Below are positions 35,761 to 44,753 of a stretch of DNA of 56,490 nt, one piece after another (position 1 is the first letter of the stretch; every line of letters begins with the position of its first letter). This stretch comes from Legionellales bacterium UBA4759 (GTDB lineage: Bacteria; Pseudomonadota; Gammaproteobacteria; Legionellales; Legionellaceae), in NCBI GenBank assembly GCA_002403515.1, contig DHHZ01000061.1, positions 1-56,490 of the forward strand. Direction: 5' to 3'. The notes beneath the pieces were generated by a model, which saw only the letters and a program-made list of their open reading frames with translations, did not search any database and was not told the origin of the DNA. The translations under genes were made by a program, and so were the position numbers.

Positions 35761-37715
35761 TGATTGTGAATATTAAAATAGCAACCTTAATTTGTGTTTT
35801 TACACCCCTGATAGGGTGTTTAATTTCTGGTTTTCTTCGCAATGTTATTGGCAAAAAAGGTGCACATACAGTAACGATTTTGGGTTTGGCCATTTCCTTT
35901 ATATGTGCCATTAGTGTTGCTTTTCAATTTTCTAAAACTGATTTAAGCCCTGTAACCTTTACCCTGTATAGCTTTATCAACGGTGGTGTCTGGTTCCCAT
36001 ATCAGTTTCATATCGGATTTATGGTTGATCAACTCACCATACTGATGATGCTCGTGGTTACTTTTGTTTCCTTCCTCGTGCATATCTATAGCATTGGTTA
36101 TATGGAAGGGGATGATGGTTATCAAAGATTTTTTAGCTATATTTCATTGTTTACTTTCATGATGCTCATGCTTGTAACAGGTGATAATTTCTTACAACTA
36201 TTTTTTGGATGGGAAGGTGTTGGTTTAGTTTCTTATTTATTGATTGGTTTTTGGTATAACCGTGAATCTGCAATTGAGGGAAGTTTGAAAGCGTTTCTAG
36301 TCAACCGAGTTGGGGATTTTGGTTTTATTCTAGGTATTGCTTTAATCATGGTCAATATCGGCTCATTAGATTATAGCGCTTTATTCAAATCAAACTTTGC
36401 TTTAGCCAACCAAACCGTTTCATTGGGATTTGCTAACGTTTCATTGGTCACTTTAATTTGTATTACTTTATTCATCGGTGCGATGGGTAAATCAGCTCAA
36501 GTTCCATTACATGTATGGCTACCAGAGTCGATGGAAGGCCCAACACCCATTTCTGCATTGATTCATGCTGCAACGATGGTAACGGCTGGTATTTTCATGG
36601 TCTCCCGTTTATCACCTTTATTTGAAATGAGTGAAGCAGCTCGTTCCTTTATTTTAATTATTGGTGCAACTGGTGCATTATTTATGGGGTTAATTGGTAT
36701 CGTAATGAATGATATCAAGCGAGTTGTTGCTTATTCGACCTTATCTCAACTTGGCTATATGATGGTTGCTTTGGGTTCATCGGCATATTCTGTTGGTATC
36801 TTTCATTTGTTAACACATGCTTGCTTTAAGGCGCTATTATTCCTCGCGGCAGGTTCTGTGATTATTGGTATGCACCATGAACAAGATATGCAAAAAATGG
36901 GTGGCTTAAAGGAAAAAATGCCGATTACTTTTTGGACTTACTTAATAGGTTCTTTGGCTTTATGTGCGTTCCCACCATTTGCAGGCTTTTTCTCTAAAGA
37001 CAGCATCATTTCTGCGGCGCATCATGCCGTCATTCCAGGACATGAATATGCCTATTGGTGTGTGACTATTGGCGCCATGGTTACAGCTTTTTATACTTTT
37101 CGTAGTTTATTTTTAACATTTTATGGAAAATTCAGAGGGGATCACCATACTTGGGATCATATGCATGAATCACCATTTGTTGTTTGGTTTCCTTTAGTTG
37201 TTTTAGCAGTGCCATCGATTATTATTGGTTGGATTTTATATCAACCCATGGTTGCACAACAACCTGGTATATTAGGTCAAGCGATTGCTGCAGGGCATCA
37301 TTTCCATGTTGAGCAGACACCATTGCGCGCAATTTTTGAAGGCATTTGTGAGTTGCCATTTTGGTTCTCATTACTAGGAGCGGGTTTAGCTTGGGTCTTC
37401 TATATCTATCGTCCAGAATTACCTGCTTTATGTTTGAAAAAGATACGTCTTTTCTACTGGATATTAATTAATAAATTTGGGTTCGATTCATTGAACAACT
37501 TGGTATTTATCCAAGGCTCTAAGAAACTTGGCCAAATTTTCTTTAATGTTGGCGATCAAAAAATCATTGATGGTTTTGCAGTAAATGGTTCAGCACATAT
37601 TGTTGCTAAAGCTGCTTCTGCGGTTCGTCATATTCAAACAGGGTACCTATTTCATTACATCACTGTAATGGTATTAGGCTTATTAGGCATTTTATTTTGG
37701 TTTTTGCTATCGTAA
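35760..37715 (+). CDS. nuoL: NADH-quinone oxidoreductase subunit L
   Basis: This 651-residue antiporter-like subunit has about sixteen helices and the long lateral helix at its C-terminal end. Conserved motifs are GWEGVGLVSYLLIGFW with its Glu, HAATMVTAGIFM and STLSQLGYM. It forms the distal proton channel. GAAAGGA, within the nuoK end, serves as the ribosome site. Confidence 0.96.
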   Translation: MIVNIKIATLICVFTPLIGCLISGFLRNVIGKKGAHTVTILGLAISFICAISVAFQFSKTDLSPVTFTLYSFINGGVWFPYQFHIGFMVDQLTILMMLVVTFVSFLVHIYSIGYMEGDDGYQRFFSYISLFTFMMLMLVTGDNFLQLFFGWEGVGLVSYLLIGFWYNRESAIEGSLKAFLVNRVGDFGFILGIALIMVNIGSLDYSALFKSNFALANQTVSLGFANVSLVTLICITLFIGAMGKSAQVPLHVWLPESMEGPTPISALIHAATMVTAGIFMVSRLSPLFEMSEAARSFILIIGATGALFMGLIGIVMNDIKRVVAYSTLSQLGYMMVALGSSAYSVGIFHLLTHACFKALLFLAAGSVIIGMHHEQDMQKMGGLKEKMPITFWTYLIGSLALCAFPPFAGFFSKDSIISAAHHAVIPGHEYAYWCVTIGAMVTAFYTFRSLFLTFYGKFRGDHHTWDHMHESPFVVWFPLVVLAVPSIIIGWILYQPMVAQQPGILGQAIAAGHHFHVEQTPLRAIFEGICELPFWFSLLGAGLAWVFYIYRPELPALCLKKIRLFYWILINKFGFDSLNNLVFIQGSKKLGQIFFNVGDQKIIDGFAVNGSAHIVAKAASAVRHIQTGYLFHYITVMVLGLLGILFWFLLS

Positions 37716-37732
37716 GCGTTGAGGATTGACAT

Positions 37733-39241
37733 ATGCCACATTTTTTAAATTTTTTAATATGGTTCCCAATTGTTGCAGCATTGCTGGTCTTGTCTTTACC
37801 TAAGACAGAAAGCGGTGCTCATATTGCCAAATTGAGCGCCTTGTTTTCTGTGATTATTTCTTTAGCAGTTGCTATCAAAATGTCTTTGCTATTTAATCCA
37901 AACATGCAAGGCATGCAATTTGAATTGAATCATGATTGGATTACCATGTTAAACATTCGATACCATCTTGGTATTGATGGATTATCATTGAGTCTTATTG
38001 TGTTAAGTATTTTTACGAATATCGTGGTGATATTGGCAACATGGAATAGTATTCATCAAAAAGTACATCAATATTTGGCCGCATTTTTGATTTTACAAGG
38101 TCTTTTAGTCGGTGTATTTTCATCAATGGACGCTATCTTGTTTTACATATTCTGGGAAGCAACCTTAATCCCAATGTATTTAATCATTGGTATATGGGGT
38201 TCAGATCGCAGAATTTATGCCGCCATTAAATTCTTTTTGTATACCTTCTTGGGTTCTGTATTGATGTTAGCTGCATTAATTTATGTTTCTTATCAAACCA
38301 ATTCTTTTGATATCGAAACCATGTATTCAGCACCACTGACCTTATTTGCTCAGAAATTAATTTTCATCGCATTTTTTCTAGCTTTTGCGATTAAAATCCC
38401 GATGTTTCCTGTACACACCTGGTTACCTGATGCACATACTGAGGCGCCAGCTGGGGGCTCCATCATGTTGGCTGCGATATTATTGAAATTAGGTGGATAC
38501 GGATTTTTACGTTTCTCGTTACCGATTGTGCCTGATGCTTGCCAATTTTTTGCAAAACCAATGGTGGTTTTGTCTTTAATCGCAGTAATTTACATTGGAT
38601 TAATTGCAATTGTACAAAAGGATATGAAAAAACTGATTGCCTATTCTTCAATCTCCCATATGGGTTTTGTGACTTTAGGCATTTTTGGAATTTATTTATT
38701 ACCATCTGCTCAAGCACTTCAAGGCGCAGCCCTATTATTAGAAGGCTCTGTCATCATTATGATTTCACATGCGTTTGTATCAAGCGGAATGTTTGCTAGC
38801 GTTGGTTATATCTATGATCGTATGCACACCCGAATGATTCATGATTTTGGTGGGCTTGTAGAATCGATGCCAATTTTTGCTAGCTTTTTAATGTTATTTG
38901 GAATGGCGAATGCTGGTTTACCAGGCACATCTGGTTTTATTGGTGAATTCATGGTCATCCTAGGTGCAATGCATATTAATTTCTGGGTTGCCTTACTCGC
39001 CGCTTCAACACTTATTTTAGGTGCAGCGTATACACTGTGGATGTACAAGAGAGTAATATTTGGCCCAATTACCAATGCTAAAATTGCTCAATTGAAAGAT
39101 TTAACTGTTTATGAATGGTTAGCATTTATGCTCTTAGCAGCTTTTGTATTGTTGGTGGGTATCTATCCTAAATGGTTGTTTGAATATTTGCACCAACCGT
39201 TGCATCAATTAATGGTTTTCGCTTATAAAACAAAAATATAA
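37733..39241 (+). CDS. nuoM: NADH-quinone oxidoreductase subunit M
   Basis: This 502-residue antiporter-like subunit has fourteen helices. Motifs include FYIFWEATLIPMYLIIGIWG with the channel Glu, FPVHTWLPDAHTEAP and YSSISHMGFVTLG. GAGGATTG precedes the ATG. It is of normal length and intact. Confidence 0.96.
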   Translation: MPHFLNFLIWFPIVAALLVLSLPKTESGAHIAKLSALFSVIISLAVAIKMSLLFNPNMQGMQFELNHDWITMLNIRYHLGIDGLSLSLIVLSIFTNIVVILATWNSIHQKVHQYLAAFLILQGLLVGVFSSMDAILFYIFWEATLIPMYLIIGIWGSDRRIYAAIKFFLYTFLGSVLMLAALIYVSYQTNSFDIETMYSAPLTLFAQKLIFIAFFLAFAIKIPMFPVHTWLPDAHTEAPAGGSIMLAAILLKLGGYGFLRFSLPIVPDACQFFAKPMVVLSLIAVIYIGLIAIVQKDMKKLIAYSSISHMGFVTLGIFGIYLLPSAQALQGAALLLEGSVIIMISHAFVSSGMFASVGYIYDRMHTRMIHDFGGLVESMPIFASFLMLFGMANAGLPGTSGFIGEFMVILGAMHINFWVALLAASTLILGAAYTLWMYKRVIFGPITNAKIAQLKDLTVYEWLAFMLLAAFVLLVGIYPKWLFEYLHQPLHQLMVFAYKTKI

Positions 39242-39252
39242 GGTTATTGAAT

Positions 39253-40686
39253 ATGTTGACTCTTTCCAAAGAATTTTTTTTCAGTTCACCAATTATAGCT
39301 GTGTTTTTCACAGCTATTGTTGTGATGATGTTTGATTTATTCAAACCCAAGGCCAAAGGAATCAATTTATTGTCCTTATCTGGCTTATTAATTGGTATTG
39401 GTTTATGTGCCGGATTCTATAACAATGTTCAAGTTTTGATGTGGTCCGAACATTTTATTGCAGATAATGCCACATACCTAATGCAAATTTTTATTTTGAT
39501 CAGTGTTGGTTTAAGTTTAGTATTTGCTTCACACCGTTTTCCAGAGTTAGACAGTGCGCGTGGCGATATTTTAAGTTTATACTTGCTTTCAACTGTTGGC
39601 ATGATGTCCTTGGTTGCTGCACAATCTCTTTTATCAATCTATATTAGTTTAGAATTAACCTCTTTACCCCTATATGCCTTAGTTGCTTCACAAAAGAAAG
39701 ACGGTGAGGCGATTGAAGCTGCTGTTAAATATTTTATCATGGGGGCGGTTGCTTCCGTATTTATTCTTTTTGGTATATCCATACTTTATGGTTTAACAGG
39801 CTCACTTGATCTTAATGCAGTTGTGAAGTCTTTAAACACCAATGCACAAGGACAGTCATTAATCATTTTATTGGCGGTCATCTTTATTATTTCAGGTGCT
39901 GCTTTCAAATTGGCCCTGGTTCCATTTCATATGTGGATTCCCGATGTTTATGTTGGTGCTAATCCTGTGATGACTTTGTTTTTAAGTGCAGCGCCTAAAA
40001 TTGCTGGCTTTGCTATCTTTTTCCGTCTTTCACTTGCTGGTTTGTTTCAGGTATTGCCTGCAATTCACCATATTTTAGCATTTGTAGCTTTGGCCTCTAT
40101 AATCATTGGTAATTTGGCTGCATTGGTGCAAAAAGATTTAAGACGTTTATTGGCTTATTCTACCATCTCACACATGGGGTATGCCGTCTTAGGGTTTGCA
40201 GCAGGTACTCATTCAGGTAACAGTGCATCATTATTTTATATTTTAGTGTATTCCTTGATGACTATCGCCGCTTTCTCTGCAATTCTACTTTCTAAGGATA
40301 ACAAGGTTTTATTATTGGATATTTCTGATCTTCAAGGTTTAAATAAAAGAACTCCTTGGCTCGCTGCGATGTTGATGATTGTATTTTTCTCCATGGCCGG
40401 TGTACCACCTGCAATTGGATTCTTTGCTAAGTTTTTTATTATTAGAGCCTTGATTGACTCTCATATGTATTGGGTTGCTGGTATTGCACTTGTTTTAGCG
40501 GTTGTGGGTGCTTTTTACTATTTACGAATTATCAAAACCATGTATTTTGATGCACCATTAGAAAAGCAACAATCCATCGCTGTAGCGGTTGGCCCACGTT
40601 TGGTCTATATTCTACAAGCCTCTTTCCTTTTAGCTTTAGGTATTATGCCAAGTTTACTGGTGAACGCTTGCTGGCAAGCTTTTTAA
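39253..40686 (+). CDS. nuoN: NADH-quinone oxidoreductase subunit N
   Basis: This antiporter-like subunit of 477 residues ends the nuo operon. Motifs are YISLELTSLPLYALVA with the Glu, VPFHMWIPDVYVGA and YSTISHMGYAVLG. The frame also offers TTG at 39247, but ATG at 39253 sits at better distance from AAGG. All fourteen nuo genes are thus present, in canonical order and on one strand. Confidence 0.95.
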   Translation: MLTLSKEFFFSSPIIAVFFTAIVVMMFDLFKPKAKGINLLSLSGLLIGIGLCAGFYNNVQVLMWSEHFIADNATYLMQIFILISVGLSLVFASHRFPELDSARGDILSLYLLSTVGMMSLVAAQSLLSIYISLELTSLPLYALVASQKKDGEAIEAAVKYFIMGAVASVFILFGISILYGLTGSLDLNAVVKSLNTNAQGQSLIILLAVIFIISGAAFKLALVPFHMWIPDVYVGANPVMTLFLSAAPKIAGFAIFFRLSLAGLFQVLPAIHHILAFVALASIIIGNLAALVQKDLRRLLAYSTISHMGYAVLGFAAGTHSGNSASLFYILVYSLMTIAAFSAILLSKDNKVLLLDISDLQGLNKRTPWLAAMLMIVFFSMAGVPPAIGFFAKFFIIRALIDSHMYWVAGIALVLAVVGAFYYLRIIKTMYFDAPLEKQQSIAVAVGPRLVYILQASFLLALGIMPSLLVNACWQAF

Positions 40687-40700
40687 GGTTTTAATTCTAT

Positions 40701-40725
40701 GCCGGTATGAATGGATGCTACCGGC
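40701..40725 (+). terminator. Hairpin after nuoN, possible weak terminator
   Basis: GCCGGTA (40701-40707) and TACCGGC (40719-40725) form a perfect 7-bp stem with an 11-nt loop. Only three T follow (GCTTTAATT), so as an intrinsic terminator it is weak; it may instead protect the nuo mRNA 3' end. It lies 15 bp after the nuoN stop. Confidence 0.45.
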
Positions 40726-40804
40726 GCTTTAATTGATGGAATACAATTATAATTAGCATGTTCAAGCTATATTCATACATTGGATATAGTTTTTTAGGAG
40801 GAAT

Positions 40805-42700
40805 ATGGAAAGTCTACACTCTGCTGAGGTTGTTATTATCGGCGGTGGGGTTGCCGGGATAAGTGCAGCATTAAAATTATCTGAACATTCATATGTAACA
40901 TTGATTGAAAAAAAGCATTTATTTTGGGGATCAAGTGGCCGCAATCCAGGGCGTATGGGGCACGGGTTTCATTATATCGATTTTGAAACGGCTTCAATGT
41001 ATCTTAAAGCTTCTGTTGCTGTGCAACGAAACTATCCTGATTTTTTAATTGGGAAAGATCTTCCTTTTTCGCATCCCATAAGACACGGTCGTTACTTTAT
41101 CACCAAAGATTCTCTTTATAATTTCGAACAAGTCATGGTGACCTATAGACAGTTGCAGGCTGAATATCAAAAAATGGTTGAAGAAGATCCGGCCAATGAG
41201 GTTTTCGGCCCACCATCAGAGTTTCTTAAAATACTGAGGCCTGAAGACTATCAAGATTATGTAAATCCGGAGGTCGTCGAGGGTGCTGTGGAAACTTCTG
41301 AGCATTTATTTAATTGGCCAGAGTTTTCTAAATACATCCGTGCAATTATTGAATCGCATCCAAGAATTCGTTTGATAGAAAATACTGAAGTCGTGGATCT
41401 ATTTCCTCGTCCCTCTAGAGATGTGCGATTTATGATTAATGCCTTACAGACCATAGAAGGCGAATCATCACCAAGATCGTTTCAGATACAAACCAATTTT
41501 ATTGTCAATTCTTCATGGGAAAACATTGATTACCTGAATGAAACTGCAGGTGTTCGTTACATCAACCGCATGCGCACCAATCGTTTAAAATGTTTGCTGG
41601 AAGTTCAATTGCCACCATCCTTGGTTGAAGTTAATTCAGCATTCTTTTGTATGGGCGCTTTTTGCATGTTTTCCAACATGGGCGATGGCCGGGGTATGAT
41701 GACTCTGGCAGATGTAACCAATATGGCTTCTAGTTTTTCTGTGCGTATTGACCATAATATGGAACGCTATGTACGTGGTGATGTTTCTTTAGAAGAAAAA
41801 TTAGAAATATTCCAAGAAATTATCACAGGGGTTTCCAAATATATCCCAGCTATGGCTAGTGCTACTTTTATGGATGTGAAGTTTGGCATTGTGCAGACCA
41901 AAGGAGAGCTTAATCTTTGTGATCTATTAGATCGCAATGCTGCCCATCATGTACGAAATTACCATGGTATTCGAGAAGAATATCAAGGATTGATTTCTAA
42001 TCCTGCCATGAAGCTTTTTTATTTTTTAGAAAACGGTCGTCAAGTTGAACAATTTTATTTAAAACAATTACGACGAGAGGGGCTTCATCAAAGAGTTTAT
42101 CATCAATTGATGGAATCCAATCAAAGCATATGGAAAACTATTTTTAGAAATGATTTTCATCGAGCTATCTTTTTGATAATTGATCGCATGATGTTGCAAG
42201 AGGAAGAAGACCCAATGGTTGTCGTTCAAAAGATGTCAACAACCATACGAATAAAAATGAGTTTCCATCGACATCTCTCTTCAGTACGTGAGAACGTCAA
42301 GATGTTTGTGGAGATGTTTCCTTCGTCGATTAATCACTTTCTTCAAGATATATCTAATGCAGAATTATTTGCCCCTTCCTTTGCAGTAGCACCGCCCCCC
42401 AAAATTGCAAGTCATGAATTGGTGATTAAGCCCACACCTTTGAGTGCTTCTGTCGGTTTATTTCGAACTATGGGTTTATCTAGAACCCATTCTTATTCTT
42501 CTCAACCATCAAAAGTGCAAGAGGCGAAAGTGACCCCGGTTTTATTCCGGCCTATTTCTACCCTATCACTACAAACTTATGTTGACGCTTGTGAGGACAA
42601 GCCACGCGCTCAATCTACCAATTCATTTTTGTTTGGATTTGAATCGAAAGGATATTCTCTAGGTGATGATCTTCTTTTTCCACCCTCTCCTCGTAATTAA
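40805..42700 (+). CDS. FAD-dependent oxidoreductase, DAO-like, with long C-terminal extension
   Basis: Residues 7-40 are a Rossmann FAD site: EVVIIGGGVAGISAA with G13-x-G15-x-x-G18 and the acidic strand end LIEKK. SSGRNPGRMGHGFHY follows, where D-amino-acid oxidase relatives place the flavin-contacting loop, and NSSWENID and GDGRGMMTLADVTN fit that fold to about residue 390. The remaining 240 residues are not recognised; the last 110 are rich in Ser, Pro and Thr and probably disordered. No signal peptide is seen. The substrate is unknown. TTAGGAGG precedes the ATG. The gene leads a three-gene run, with the kinase 14 nt downstream. Confidence 0.8.
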   Translation: MESLHSAEVVIIGGGVAGISAALKLSEHSYVTLIEKKHLFWGSSGRNPGRMGHGFHYIDFETASMYLKASVAVQRNYPDFLIGKDLPFSHPIRHGRYFITKDSLYNFEQVMVTYRQLQAEYQKMVEEDPANEVFGPPSEFLKILRPEDYQDYVNPEVVEGAVETSEHLFNWPEFSKYIRAIIESHPRIRLIENTEVVDLFPRPSRDVRFMINALQTIEGESSPRSFQIQTNFIVNSSWENIDYLNETAGVRYINRMRTNRLKCLLEVQLPPSLVEVNSAFFCMGAFCMFSNMGDGRGMMTLADVTNMASSFSVRIDHNMERYVRGDVSLEEKLEIFQEIITGVSKYIPAMASATFMDVKFGIVQTKGELNLCDLLDRNAAHHVRNYHGIREEYQGLISNPAMKLFYFLENGRQVEQFYLKQLRREGLHQRVYHQLMESNQSIWKTIFRNDFHRAIFLIIDRMMLQEEEDPMVVVQKMSTTIRIKMSFHRHLSSVRENVKMFVEMFPSSINHFLQDISNAELFAPSFAVAPPPKIASHELVIKPTPLSASVGLFRTMGLSRTHSYSSQPSKVQEAKVTPVLFRPISTLSLQTYVDACEDKPRAQSTNSFLFGFESKGYSLGDDLLFPPSPRN

Positions 42701-42714
42701 AGGAAATTCTCACC

Positions 42715-44745
42715 ATGGAAAATAAGTTGTATTGGAATAGTTTAGATTTTTTAAATGATTTGATTGAACAAATTCCTGCGGGAATTTTCTGGAAAGATAA
42801 GAACTCAGTTTTTTTAGGCTGTAATCAATTTTTTGCACGACTGGCCGATATTGAAAATCCTAAATCTATTGTCGGTAAAACTGATTTTGACTTGCCTTGG
42901 GCGCAGTTTGAGGCACAACACTATGTGAATGATGATCAAGAGGTTATCACTTCACAAAAACCCAAATTGGATATAGAGGAGTATCAAACCCTCTCAGATG
43001 GCACAGAGTGCGTATTGTTGACCAATAAAATTCCCTTGTTTGATAAAAATGGTGATGTGGTCGGTATTTTGGGAATATTTCATGACATCACTCGTCGTAA
43101 AAACATGGAAAGGCTATTAGAACAAGAAAAAAACAATGCGCAAATGGCCAATTTAGCTAAAACTGAATTCATTACCAATATGAGTCATGATATTCGTACG
43201 CCGCTAACTGGTGTTATTGGTTTATCTCATTATCTTTATGAGCAGCTAGAGGATGAAAATACCAAACAATTTGCTCAATGGATATTTGAATCAGGTCAAC
43301 AGTTACTCTCTTTATTAAACAGCATCTTGGATTTAGTTTCTGCTGATGCCCTACAGGAAGATGATTTAAGTCTTGAGGCGTTTGATTTAAAAGAAATTGT
43401 ACAAGAAATTTTTAAAATGCATCGTCCCACGATTGTGACCAAAAATCTATATTTAGAATTGGATTATGATGATGATTTAAAATTTCAGGTATTCTCTGAT
43501 AGAGCTAAACTGTACCGAGTTTTGCTTAATTTATTGAGCAATGCTATTAAATTTACTCCTCATGGTGGAATAACTTTAAAAGTTAAATTACTCAAAAAAT
43601 ACCAGGATAAAATCGATGTAGAATTTTCAGTATCAGATACTGGTATTGGTATAGAGCATGATTTACAATCTAAGGTTTTTGAGCGGTTTTACCGTGCACA
43701 CCCATCATACAAAGGTATATATAAAGGACATGGCCTTGGTTTACACATTGCCAAAACTTATATTGAATTGATGGGGGGGCAAATATATCTTGAAAGTACA
43801 CCTGGCGAAGGATCGAAGTTTTATTTTAAATTAACAATGGATTTGATAATGAATGAATGGATGCAAAATAATGTTGGAAATTTGGAACAAAAATTTCCTT
43901 CGGATAGACTTCTTGAAAGTTATAGTCTTGAACCCCTTGATGCTAAGCAATCGGCAATTAAATTAATGTTGGTTGAAGACAATAAAATTGCTCGAAAAAT
44001 GGTAGAACTTTTTTGTGCACAGTTGAATATTCACTTGGACTGTTATGAGTCGGTTAGTCAGGCATTGCTTGCATATGAACATCATCAGTATGATTTAATC
44101 ATTACAGATATCGGGTTACCTGATCAGTCTGGCTATGATTTGGCACAAATGATTCGTGTGAATGAATCAGAGGTAGGTGCTAAACCAGTTCCAATCATTG
44201 GTTTAACAGCCCATGCCCATTATAGTGTAAAAAATAAATGTTTAAATTCAGGGATGCAGGATGTTTTGAATAAACCCATTTCTATTGAACTACTTAAAAG
44301 TATTGTTTCAGCTTATTGTCATTTCAACTCCAAGGAAATGCCTACACAGAAACCCCAAATCGAAGAGAAGTTAAGTTTAAATTATCACCATTATGAAAAA
44401 TATCATTTGTTTAATATCGAAAAAGCGGTATCTAGACTCCAATCCCTCTCAACCTTAAAAGAAATGGTGATTTTATTCCTTGAACAAGATTTATTAAATA
44501 ATATGGAGTCATCAACTTATGCTTTTGAACAAGGGCACTACGACTTCTTACAAGAACTGGTTCATAAAATAAGAGGTGGGGCGATTTATTGCTCAACAGA
44601 GCGCTTGCAAAAAGTCAGTGAAACCATGGAAGCCGTTTTGGCAAACCAAGAAGAAATACAAATTAAAACATTATTTCCTGTATGGAGTTATGTTTTACAT
44701 CAAACCATTCAACAACTTCAGCGTTGGTTATCGCAAGACGCCTAG
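42715..44745 (+). CDS. Cytoplasmic hybrid sensor kinase, PAS-HisKA-HATPase-REC-Hpt
   Basis: This 676-residue protein carries a whole phosphorelay. A PAS domain (about 12-128) with WKDKNSVFLGCN opens it. The HisKA box NMSHDIRTPLTG has His158. The ATPase has the N box NLLSNAIKF (Asn276), SDTGIG and GHGLGLHIAK. The receiver starts at about 415 with VEDN, has Asp465 in IITDIGLP and Lys520 in LNKP. A C-terminal Hpt domain has His617 in VHKIRGGA. There are no membrane helices, so the signal is probably internal and PAS-bound. No separate DNA-binding response regulator is encoded nearby. The gene is 14 nt after the FAD oxidoreductase and 8 nt before the exported protein. Confidence 0.93.
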   Translation: MENKLYWNSLDFLNDLIEQIPAGIFWKDKNSVFLGCNQFFARLADIENPKSIVGKTDFDLPWAQFEAQHYVNDDQEVITSQKPKLDIEEYQTLSDGTECVLLTNKIPLFDKNGDVVGILGIFHDITRRKNMERLLEQEKNNAQMANLAKTEFITNMSHDIRTPLTGVIGLSHYLYEQLEDENTKQFAQWIFESGQQLLSLLNSILDLVSADALQEDDLSLEAFDLKEIVQEIFKMHRPTIVTKNLYLELDYDDDLKFQVFSDRAKLYRVLLNLLSNAIKFTPHGGITLKVKLLKKYQDKIDVEFSVSDTGIGIEHDLQSKVFERFYRAHPSYKGIYKGHGLGLHIAKTYIELMGGQIYLESTPGEGSKFYFKLTMDLIMNEWMQNNVGNLEQKFPSDRLLESYSLEPLDAKQSAIKLMLVEDNKIARKMVELFCAQLNIHLDCYESVSQALLAYEHHQYDLIITDIGLPDQSGYDLAQMIRVNESEVGAKPVPIIGLTAHAHYSVKNKCLNSGMQDVLNKPISIELLKSIVSAYCHFNSKEMPTQKPQIEEKLSLNYHHYEKYHLFNIEKAVSRLQSLSTLKEMVILFLEQDLLNNMESSTYAFEQGHYDFLQELVHKIRGGAIYCSTERLQKVSETMEAVLANQEEIQIKTLFPVWSYVLHQTIQQLQRWLSQDA

Positions 44746-44753
44746 GATGTCAG

